A DNA stretch of 64,000 nucleotides from Streptomyces anulatus (lineage in GTDB: Bacteria; Actinomycetota; Actinomycetes; Streptomycetales; Streptomycetaceae). A program made the position numbers and the translations under genes. Positions within the stretch are counted from its first letter, which is position 1. Each line of letters begins with the position of its first letter. The stretch is from the NCBI RefSeq assembly GCF_014650675.1, contig NZ_BMVK01000004.1, forward strand, positions 425,880 through 489,879. The letters are read 5' to 3'. The notes beneath the pieces were generated by a model. It was not told the origin of the DNA, searched no databases, and was given only the letters and a program-made list of their open reading frames with translations. Positions 57,901-64,000 of this stretch are shown here, in pieces.

Positions 57901-58961
57901 TCGTGGCGGCGAGCCGCTGGGCGGAGATCCCCACCGCGCTGCGCGACCAGCTCGGCACCCGCTTCGAGCTGCGGCTCGGCGACAGCATGGACTCCATGAT
58001 CAATATGCGGGCCGCCGCGACCATCCCGAAGGCGCCCGGCCGCGGCATGACCGAGACCAAGCACCACTTCCTCACCGCCCTGCCCCGGCTGGACGGCGGC
58101 GACAGCGCCACGGACCTCGGCGCGGGCGTCGCGGACGCGGTGGCCCGGGTGGCCGAGCACTGGCAGGGTCCTCCCGCGCCTCCGGTCCGTACCCTGCCCG
58201 GGGTCCTGGACCCGGCCGAACTGCCCGACGCCGAGGTCGGCGCGGACGGCGACCTGCGTGTCCCGCTCGGTCTGGAGGGGGGCCAACTGGACGTCATGTG
58301 GCACGACTTCTCCCAGACCGCCCACCTGGTGGTGGTGGGCGACGCGGAGACCGGCAAGACCAACCTGCTGCGCGCGGTCTGCCGAGCGGTCACCGACCGC
58401 TACACCCCCGACGAGGCACGGATCCTGCTGATCGACTACCGACGCGGGCTGCTGGAGAGCATCCCCGAGTCGCACCGGCTGGGCTACGCGGTCTCCGTGG
58501 ACGTGCTCAAGCAGGCGGTGGAGGGCGTGGCACGGGCCATGAAGGAGCGCCTGCCCGGCGCCGACATCTCACCCGCCCGGCTCAAGCGCCGGGACTGGTG
58601 GACCGGCCCGCGGGTCTTCCTGGTCATGGACGACTACGACATGGTCTCCGGCGGCAACATGAGCAACCACTTCGGACCGCTGCTCGACTACCTCGCCCAG
58701 GGCGCGGAGCTGGGCCTGCATCTGATCGTGGCGCGCAGCGCCAACGGTGCGGCACGGGCGATGAACGACTCGCTGCTGCGCCGGCTGATGGAGGTCAACA
58801 CGCCCGCGGCGCTGCTCTCCTGCCCGCCGTCGGAGGGCTACCTGTTCAACGACACCAAGCCGAAGCAACTGCCGCCGGGCCGTGCGCAGCTGATCACGCG
58901 CAGGGGAGTGGTCCAGGTACAGACCCCGCTGCTGCCGGACCTGGAGGAGGAGAGGGAGTAG
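54981..58961 (+). CDS. eccC: EccC, T7SS FtsK/SpoIIIE motor ATPase
   Basis: The protein has 1,326 residues, read from a TTG start at 54981: AGGAAGG lies 9 nt upstream and the product then begins (M)SVVLFKRPPRRLGPEMPHGE, the canonical EccC N-terminus. Two membrane helices (about 33-75) are followed by three FtsK-like ATPase domains with P-loops around Lys488 (GATGSGKSE), Lys839 (GGPQSGKST) and Lys1126 (GDAETGKTN). Domain 1 keeps VVVDEF with the catalytic Glu; domains 2 and 3 have VDGW and MDDY, as usual for EccC. EccCa and EccCb are one chain. It recognises substrates and drives export. Confidence 0.93.
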   Translation: MSVVLFKRPPRRLGPEMPHGELSLQEPPSVPEPQSAMGNMITYMPMALSSLGMVLIFLRPGSGGGPMMYVAIGLMALSAVGMLVSQIVRASGDRKRALLGERRDYMRYLAISRRRVRKVINQQREAQAWSHPDPDSLWSLVPTSRLWERRSAHADFAEVRIGVGEQQLATKLTPLSTKPVEDLEPLSAHALRRFIKAYGTVPDQPVAVYLRTYARVLLQSEAEPAHAMVRALLAQLGVFHAPQDLRIVVLADRDRRDAWEWVKWLPHSQHPTDVDGGGPVRLVTDSVLGLESLLGDELTGRPPFEPDAVPSTEEPYCVVVLDSARTPEDSRLATDGYRNTVTLDVSGSLAWKPFRHTLRLRITGKRLELVGTDRSGKETTTALGSPDALSPRRARALATLMSPRRMGVTTDNGEALTSDVQLTTLLGLPDLHTVDLDAVRDERSERARLRVPLGLAGDGSPVELDIKEAAQGGMGPHGVLIGATGSGKSELLRTLVLALALTHASEKLNFVLVDFKGGATFLGLEDLPHTSAVITNLADESALVDRMQDALHGELMRRQELLRSAGNYTSAYEYETARAAGAALEPLPTLFVVVDEFSELLSSHRDFMDLFVMVGRLGRSLGVHLLLASQRLDEGRMTQLESHLSYRIALRTFSSMESRGVLGVPDAYQLPSVPGSAILKKDTGTLVRFKAAYVSGPYQGVRRVAAAAVAGQVVPYRTEWTAPRLPAAEPDPEPVVREEESEETLLALAVSRMREGGRPAHQVWLPPLDRPLSLDTLLMGVAPHPERGLTAIDPELHGTLTVPVGIIDRPFDQAREPLIAELSGAGGHVGIAGGPQSGKSTLVRDLIMALALTHTPREVQFYCLDFGGGSLGALRDLPHVGGVTGRLDLERVHRTLAEVHALVARREKQFADEGIDSMATLRARRAAGELSDDPYGDVFLVVDGWGTIRQDFMEVMDTVAALAVRGLNYGVHLIVAASRWAEIPTALRDQLGTRFELRLGDSMDSMINMRAAATIPKAPGRGMTETKHHFLTALPRLDGGDSATDLGAGVADAVARVAEHWQGPPAPPVRTLPGVLDPAELPDAEVGADGDLRVPLGLEGGQLDVMWHDFSQTAHLVVVGDAETGKTNLLRAVCRAVTDRYTPDEARILLIDYRRGLLESIPESHRLGYAVSVDVLKQAVEGVARAMKERLPGADISPARLKRRDWWTGPRVFLVMDDYDMVSGGNMSNHFGPLLDYLAQGAELGLHLIVARSANGAARAMNDSLLRRLMEVNTPAALLSCPPSEGYLFNDTKPKQLPPGRAQLITRRGVVQVQTPLLPDLEEERE

Positions 58962-58985
58962 GCGGGAGGGGAGCGCCGGACAAGG

Positions 58986-59055
58986 GCCGCCCGGCCGGTC
59001 CCGGGCGGGCCGGACCGCCCGGTTCACGGCCCGCCCGTCCCGGGGGCCGGGCGGC
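58986..59055. terminator. Nested GC hairpins between eccC and the mycosin gene
   Basis: CGGGCGGGCCG (59002-59012) pairs perfectly with 59027-59037, and the flanking GCCGCCCGGCC (58986-58996) pairs with 59045-59055. The structure fills the gap between two convergent genes and can act as a bidirectional terminator. Confidence 0.7.
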
Positions 59056-60351
59056 TCAGTCCGCCGACGAGGTCGGCCCACCGGCTGTCCCCGCGCGCCA
59101 CCCGCGACGACGCCCCCGGGGCAGGACCACCGCGAGGAACGCGACCAGCAGCGTCACCGCGACCGCCCCGCCCGCGACGGCCAGCGCGTGGTCGCGCGCG
59201 GTCGGCGGGTCGAGCGGCGGAACGGCGTGGGCGGCCGAGGCGTTCCGCGTGCCGGACGAGGACGGGGACGAGGCGTGCTCCTCGGGGAGCACGGCGGAGA
59301 GCGCCCGCACCGGATCGACGACCCCCGGCCCGACGCCGGGGTCCGGGGCGTCGGGCACGGCCCCGTACGCGGTGGCCTCCAGCCGGTGCGCGATCTGCTC
59401 GCCGCTGAGCCCGGGGTGGTACGAGAGGACCAGGGCCGCCGTACCGGCCACGAACGCGCCGGCCACGGCGTCGCCGCCACCGGTGAACTGCCCGCCGCCG
59501 CCCGGCCCCGGGCCCGTCACCGAGACGCCGGGCGCGCTCAGCCTCGGCCGCGTCCGCGGCCCCTGCCCCGTGCCCCGTGGGTCCGGTTCGCCGCCGGGCC
59601 CCACCGAGGAGACCGCGAGCACCCCGGGCAGCGCCGCCGGGTAGACGGGGCCGCTCTCCGCCCGTGACGCCCCCGACTCGCTCTCCCACTCCCGCGCCGA
59701 GGCCGGCGCCACCACCACGGCGCCGGCTCTGAGTGCGGCGGCGACGGCGTCCTTCAACTTCCGGGGTGCGGACGGAACGGCCAGCGCCACGTGGATGATC
59801 CGCGCTCCCGAAGCGGTGGCCGCCCCGATCCCGTCGGCCAGTGCCTCGGGCGTGGTCAGGCCCCCCTTGTCGGTGGCCCGGACCGCGATCACCCGGGCCT
59901 CCGGGGCGACCCCGGCCGCCGCGAGGCCCTCCTGCCGCTTGCCCGCGACGAGGCCGGCGAGGAACGTCCCGTACCCGACGCAGTCGTCCCGTACGGTGCC
60001 GCCGGCCACCACGTCCCGGCCACCGGTGACCCGGCCGTCCAGCGCGGGCACCCGGCTCGCATCCGCCCCGGTGCTGACGACGGCGACCTCCACCCCGGCG
60101 CCCCGGCTCAGTTCCCAGGCCCTGTCGATCCCCAGGAAGCTCTGCGCCCAGGGGGTCCGCGCCGACTTCTTGGCGGACTTCGCGGTGCACGGGCGGCCGT
60201 CCGCGACGGTGGCGCGGATGCCCGGCAGCGAGGGGCTGTCCTCGTCCCCCGGCACCGCTCCCGCGGGGGACGCGGCGTTGGGTATCAGGAGCAGGGCCGC
60301 CAGAACCGCCGGTCCGAGTGTGCGGGACACCGAGGACCTCGAAGATCGCAT
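59056..60351 (-). CDS. mycP: Mycosin (MycP) homologue with no catalytic triad
   Basis: The protein has 431 residues from ATG 60351: signal peptide (about 1-32), subtilisin-like domain (about 65-375), Pro/Ser linker and C-terminal membrane helix (about 398-420) with a basic tail, as in mycosins. Every catalytic position is changed. VVDTG is VVSTG (Ser93), GHGT is GYGT (Tyr127, one base from His) and GTSxAAP is GDAVAGA (Ala295). The oxyanion AAGN region reads APASAR. The frame is intact, so a structural role in the T7SS complex is likely; mycobacterial mycosins stabilise ESX complexes independently of proteolysis. It converges on eccC and diverges from the EccA-like gene. Confidence 0.88.
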   Translation of the reverse strand: MRSSRSSVSRTLGPAVLAALLLIPNAASPAGAVPGDEDSPSLPGIRATVADGRPCTAKSAKKSARTPWAQSFLGIDRAWELSRGAGVEVAVVSTGADASRVPALDGRVTGGRDVVAGGTVRDDCVGYGTFLAGLVAGKRQEGLAAAGVAPEARVIAVRATDKGGLTTPEALADGIGAATASGARIIHVALAVPSAPRKLKDAVAAALRAGAVVVAPASAREWESESGASRAESGPVYPAALPGVLAVSSVGPGGEPDPRGTGQGPRTRPRLSAPGVSVTGPGPGGGGQFTGGGDAVAGAFVAGTAALVLSYHPGLSGEQIAHRLEATAYGAVPDAPDPGVGPGVVDPVRALSAVLPEEHASSPSSSGTRNASAAHAVPPLDPPTARDHALAVAGGAVAVTLLVAFLAVVLPRGRRRGWRAGTAGGPTSSAD

Positions 60352-60552
60352 GAGCTGATGGTAGCGACGTTCCGCCCGCCGCCGGAACACGCTTCCGGAA
60401 CCTCCGGGCCGGTGGCGCGGAGCCGTCCGGACCCGACCGTGATGGCGGTCGACCTGCGGTAACAGGCATGATGGGACCAGCAGTTTCCCTCGCCCTACAT
60501 GTCGCGCGTCTCCGCCCCGTACCTACGGCGCAGGGGGTCCGGGAGGTCGAAC

Positions 60553-63500
60553 GTGTCACGCCAGATGCTCATCGTCGCCGCCGACGGGACGGGCGATCAC
60601 CGCACCGTCGGGGAGGCCGTCGCCAGGGCCCGCACCGGGGCGGTCGTCAGCATCGCTCCGGGACGGTACGAGGAGTGCGTGACGGTCTCCGCGGCGATCA
60701 CCCTCATCGCCTCCGAGGGCCCGGGAACGGCGGAGTTGGCCCCCCGGCGCGGGACGGCGCTGACGCTCACCGGCGACGCCGTGATGGTCAGGGACCTCGT
60801 GCTGCGCGGGCACGACGACGAGCTCCCCGTGGTCGACGCGCCGCGCGGAGAGCTGGCGATGGACCGGTGCGACATCCACGGGTCGGCCTGGGCGGCGCTC
60901 TACGCGCGCGAGGGCGGATCGCTGGGGCTGCGGCAGTGCCGGATCAGTAACACGGCGGGCGCGGGCGTGGTCTCCACCTCCACCGCCGACAGCCTCCTGG
61001 AGAAGTGCGTCGTCGAACACCTCGGGACCTCCGCCCTGGTGGCCGGTGAACAGGGCAGGATCACCGCGCGGTTCAGCGAACTGAGGGACACCCAGGGCAA
61101 CGGCGTCCTCACCAACGGCCGGGCCCACGTCCTCCTGGAGGACTGCGCGATATCCGCGACCGGCAAGCCGGGCGTCGCCGTCGAGGAGGAGAGCTCGGTC
61201 CGAATGGTGCGCGGCACGGTCCGCAAGGCCGCCGTCGGCGTGTTCGTGAACACCACGGGACCGGTCGTCCTGGAGGGCGTGGCGGTCAGCGACACCACCG
61301 GCCACGGGTTCGTCCTGGGCGGCGGCAGCTCCCCGACCTTGACCCGGTGCGGCACCGAACGGACGGGCGGGCACGGCCTGTTGGTGGCCGAGCGCAGTCG
61401 CGGCACGTTCGGGGGCTGTACGTTCGCGACCGCCGAGGAGTCCGCCGTGCGGATCACCGGCTTCTCCTCCCCGGTGCTGACGGACACGGCCGTCCGGGAC
61501 GCCAGGGGCACCGGCGTCCTGCTCGACGAGGACTCGTCCGCCGAGTTCGACCGCCTGGAGGTGCACGGCAGCGGGGGCAGCGGCATCGTGATCCGTCGCG
61601 GCGCCAACCCGCTGCTGCAGCGGACCACCGTCACCGGGTCGGGCGCGCACGGCGTCCAGGTCGTCAAGGACGGCCGGGGGCGTCTGGAGGAGTGCGTCGT
61701 CGAGCGGTCGGGCGAGTCGGCGGTCCATGTCGCGGGCCACGGAAACGTGTTCGTGGGCAAGGGCCGACTGCGTTCCTCCACCGGGGCCGGCGTCCACATC
61801 GGGGCGCTCGGCATGCTCACCCTGCGGGACACCGCGGTGGACGGGTCCGGCGGGGCGGGCGTCCATATCGAGGCCGAGGGTGAACTGGCCGCCGTACGCG
61901 CCGTGGTGACCGGAGCCGCCGAGTGCGGCGTCCAGGTGTCCCCCGGGGCCCGCGCCTCCCTCAGCGGCTGCGAGGTGACGGGATCGGGCGCCGACGGCGT
62001 ACGCGTGGAGGGCCCCGACGCCGTGACGCTGACCGGCTGCACCGTCCGCGGCAACCGGGGCAGCGGCGTACGCCAGACGGTGGCCGGCGACCGGCTCGCC
62101 GTCGAGGGGCTGGTCAGCGCGGAGAACGGGGCCCCGGACGCCTGGGGCACCGCCGAGCAGGCGCAGGCCGCGGGCGACGGACGGCTGCCCGGCGGAGCCG
62201 CCCCGGTCGCCGAACCCCCGCCCGGCACGGGCCCGGTGGCCGAGCTGGAGTCGCTGATCGGCCTCGACGAGGTCAAGCAGCAGGTGCTGACGCTGATCAA
62301 CCTCAACCGGATGGCACAGCGCAGGGCCCGCATCGGGATGCCCGCCCCGCCGATGAGCCGTCACCTGGTCTTCGCGGGCCCACCCGGCACCGGCAAGACC
62401 ACCGTCGCCCGGCTCTACGGTTCCATCCTCGCCTCGCTCGGCGTGCTGCGCTCCGGTCACCTGGTGGAGGTCTCGCGCGCGGATCTGGTGGCGCAGATCA
62501 TCGGCGGTACGGCGATCAAGACCACCGAGACCTTCACCAAGGCGCTGGGCGGGGTGCTGTTCATCGACGAGGCGTACACCCTGCTCTCCGACGGCGGCGG
62601 CAACGGCGCCGACTTCGGACGGGAGGCGATCGACACCCTGGTGAAGCTGATGGAGGACCACCGCGACGACGTGGTGGTCGTGGCGGCCGGCTATCCGAAG
62701 GAGATGACCGAGTTCCTGGCGTCCAACCCGGGGCTCGCCTCGCGCTTCACCCGCAACGTCGAGTTCAGCGACTACACCTCTCAGGAGCTGGTCACGATCG
62801 TGGAGCGGATGTGCACCGGCCACCGCTACGAGCTGGACCCGGCGGCACGCACCGCTCTCGTCACCCGCTTCGACCGGATCCCCCGCGACGCGGGCTTCGG
62901 CAACGGCCGTACCGCCCGCAAGGTCTTCGAGGAGATGGTGGACCGGCAGGCGTCCCGGCTGGCCGCCCTGGCGGTGGCGGACGAGCGGCAGCTCGCCCTG
63001 CTGACCGCGGAGGACGTGGGCGTCCCGGCGGGCGTCGCGCCCGAGGACGAGGAGCGGGCGGACCCGCTGCTGCGGCTGAACAGCCTGGTGGGCCTCGCGT
63101 CCGTCAAGCGCGAGGTGGGTGACCTGGTCCATCTGCTCGCCGCCGCGAGCCGGCGCAAGGCGGCCGGCCTGCCCGCGCCGCGGATCAGCAACCACCTGGT
63201 CCTCGCCGGCCCGCCCGGCACCGGCAAGACGACCGTGGCCCGGCTCTACGGCGAACTGCTGGCCTCGCTGGGAGTGCTGCCGCGCGGCCAACTCGTCGAG
63301 GTGTCCCGAGCCGACCTGGTGGGCCGCTACGTCGGGCACACCGCGCAGTTGACCCGCGAGGCGTTCGAACGGGCACTGGGCGGCGTCCTGTTCATCGACG
63401 AGGCGTACACCCTCACACCGCACGTGGCCGGCGGTTCGGCGGACTACGGCCAGGAGGCGGTGGAGACGCTGCTGAAGCTGATGGAGGACCACCGCGACGA

Positions 63501-63861
63501 GGTGGTGGTGATCGCGGCGGGGTACACCGCGGAGATGAACCGGTTTCTGAACTCCAACCCTGGCCTCGACTCCCGCTTCTCGCGCCGGGTCGAGTTCCCC
63601 GACTACTCCTCGGACGAACTGGTCACGATCGTCTCCATGCACGCGGCCGACAACGGCTACGCGTGCACCCCCGGCACGGCGGAAGCGCTACGGGCCCACT
63701 TCGACGCCGTCCCCCGGGGCACGTCGTTCGGCAACGCCCGCCTGGCCCGCCAGACGCTGGAGCGGATGATGACCCACCAGGCGGGACGGCTGAGCACGGT
63801 CGCGGAACCGAGCCTGGACGACATGCGGTTCCTCCACCCCGAGGACCTCGCCCCGCGCTGA
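60553..63861 (+). CDS. EccA-like double AAA+ ATPase with beta-helix N-terminus
   Basis: The protein has 1,102 residues from GTG 60553, preceded by GGGAGG. Residues about 10-540 are a right-handed parallel beta-helix made of about 20 short coils (GVLTNGRAHVLLEDC, GHGLLVAERSRGTFGGC, GVHIGALGMLTL and so on). Two CbxX/CfqX-type AAA+ modules follow: Walker A GPPGTGKTTVARLYG near residues 609 and 887, Walker B VLFIDEAYTL near 669 and 946, then VEFxDY sensor/arginine-finger regions. EccA proteins carry one such module after TPR repeats; here TPR is replaced by a beta-helix and the ATPase is doubled. It likely remodels or delivers T7SS substrates in the cytoplasm. Confidence 0.88.
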   Translation: MSRQMLIVAADGTGDHRTVGEAVARARTGAVVSIAPGRYEECVTVSAAITLIASEGPGTAELAPRRGTALTLTGDAVMVRDLVLRGHDDELPVVDAPRGELAMDRCDIHGSAWAALYAREGGSLGLRQCRISNTAGAGVVSTSTADSLLEKCVVEHLGTSALVAGEQGRITARFSELRDTQGNGVLTNGRAHVLLEDCAISATGKPGVAVEEESSVRMVRGTVRKAAVGVFVNTTGPVVLEGVAVSDTTGHGFVLGGGSSPTLTRCGTERTGGHGLLVAERSRGTFGGCTFATAEESAVRITGFSSPVLTDTAVRDARGTGVLLDEDSSAEFDRLEVHGSGGSGIVIRRGANPLLQRTTVTGSGAHGVQVVKDGRGRLEECVVERSGESAVHVAGHGNVFVGKGRLRSSTGAGVHIGALGMLTLRDTAVDGSGGAGVHIEAEGELAAVRAVVTGAAECGVQVSPGARASLSGCEVTGSGADGVRVEGPDAVTLTGCTVRGNRGSGVRQTVAGDRLAVEGLVSAENGAPDAWGTAEQAQAAGDGRLPGGAAPVAEPPPGTGPVAELESLIGLDEVKQQVLTLINLNRMAQRRARIGMPAPPMSRHLVFAGPPGTGKTTVARLYGSILASLGVLRSGHLVEVSRADLVAQIIGGTAIKTTETFTKALGGVLFIDEAYTLLSDGGGNGADFGREAIDTLVKLMEDHRDDVVVVAAGYPKEMTEFLASNPGLASRFTRNVEFSDYTSQELVTIVERMCTGHRYELDPAARTALVTRFDRIPRDAGFGNGRTARKVFEEMVDRQASRLAALAVADERQLALLTAEDVGVPAGVAPEDEERADPLLRLNSLVGLASVKREVGDLVHLLAAASRRKAAGLPAPRISNHLVLAGPPGTGKTTVARLYGELLASLGVLPRGQLVEVSRADLVGRYVGHTAQLTREAFERALGGVLFIDEAYTLTPHVAGGSADYGQEAVETLLKLMEDHRDEVVVIAAGYTAEMNRFLNSNPGLDSRFSRRVEFPDYSSDELVTIVSMHAADNGYACTPGTAEALRAHFDAVPRGTSFGNARLARQTLERMMTHQAGRLSTVAEPSLDDMRFLHPEDLAPR

Positions 63862-63911
63862 GCGGAGCGGGACCTCGCCCCGCGCCATGGCGCTCCTGTG
63901 GGGGCAAGGGG

Positions 63912-64000
63912 TCACAGGTCGTCGAGCTGAACCAGCCCGTCCTGGATGGCCCGTGCCAGGAGCGCCGCCTTGGTGGGCGCCTCGCGGCCGCTCATCGCGT
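63912..64000 (-). CDS. C-terminal end of a gene cut by the window edge
   Basis: Only the last 28 codons are in the window (AMSGREAPTKAALLARAIQD, GLVQLDDL, stop). The frame is open to the window edge and shows normal Streptomyces codon use. It is convergent with the EccA-like gene, 50 bp apart. The tail is helical; no family can be assigned from so little. Confidence 0.55.
   Translation of the reverse strand, partial: AMSGREAPTKAALLARAIQDGLVQLDDL

Noticed and set aside
59056..60351. The mycosin gene as a pseudogene
   Set aside because: The reading frame, signal peptide, fold motifs and C-terminal helix are intact; only the catalytic residues are changed, which suggests selection for a structural role.
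1..64000. tRNA, rRNA, replication origin or phage attachment site
   Set aside because: No cloverleaf, rRNA, DnaA-box cluster or integrase/attachment repeat was recognised on either strand, including around the decayed island.

Overview
The window is very GC-rich, with strong third-position G/C bias, frequent GTG starts and 4-bp ATGA/GTGA gene overlaps. It carries LutABC, a large ATP-binding LuxR-type (LAL) regulator and a Streptomyces-style type VII secretion (T7SS) locus with an AAWKG-type protein and a T7SS-associated protein. Together these point to the chromosome of a Streptomyces or a close relative. No rRNA, tRNA or CRISPR was seen.

Region 1 (1-10.4 kb) is ordinary metabolism and regulation. 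It holds a two-component system with a DUF2510 membrane protein, a DUF3040 membrane protein, a GntR/FCD regulator beside lutABC (lactate oxidation) with clear operators, a DUF2264 protein, a small membrane protein and a DUF309 protein. Region 2 (10.4-22.8 kb) holds a LAL ATPase that has lost its DNA-binding C-terminus. It is followed by five tightly overlapping genes: an HTTM membrane domain fused to an alpha/beta hydrolase, a small SdpA/DUF5819-like protein, a methyltransferase, an ABC exporter and an FAD oxidoreductase. Two unusual divergent regulators with a perfect 12-bp inverted repeat between them close the region. It looks like an uncharacterised small-molecule or peptide locus.

Region 3 (22.8-27.8 kb) is a decayed island. 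It has remnants of IS3, IS110, IS5-type and probably Tn3-like transposases, all on the minus strand, with a few small intact genes between them (ArsR-like regulator, small secreted protein, hypotheticals).

Region 4 (27.9-63.9 kb) is the T7SS locus. The minus strand reads eccD-eccB, then small ESX-like proteins, an AAWKG-type protein, a T7SS-associated protein, a YbaB-like protein, another ESX-like protein, a 17-kb gene for a 5,688-residue protein and a secreted-domain membrane protein. On the plus strand are eccC and an EccA-like double AAA+ ATPase fused to a beta-helix. Between them, on the minus strand, is a mycosin gene whose catalytic Asp, His and Ser are all replaced. No eccE was found.

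The main discovery candidate is the giant protein. It has a WXG100/CpnT-like N-terminus. Towards the C-terminus come a degenerate OTU-like segment, a TcdA/TcdB-type glycosyltransferase (DVD motif), a caspase-fold Cys-protease-like segment whose His-Cys spacing equals that of TcdB, a helical module and a Cys-His deamidase-like terminal module. I count only two cysteines in the whole protein, one in each putative catalytic site. A rare tetrapeptide, LLLN, occurs four times, at module boundaries. This suggests a T7SS-exported, self-processing, large-clostridial-toxin-like effector. The functional calls are inferences from motifs.
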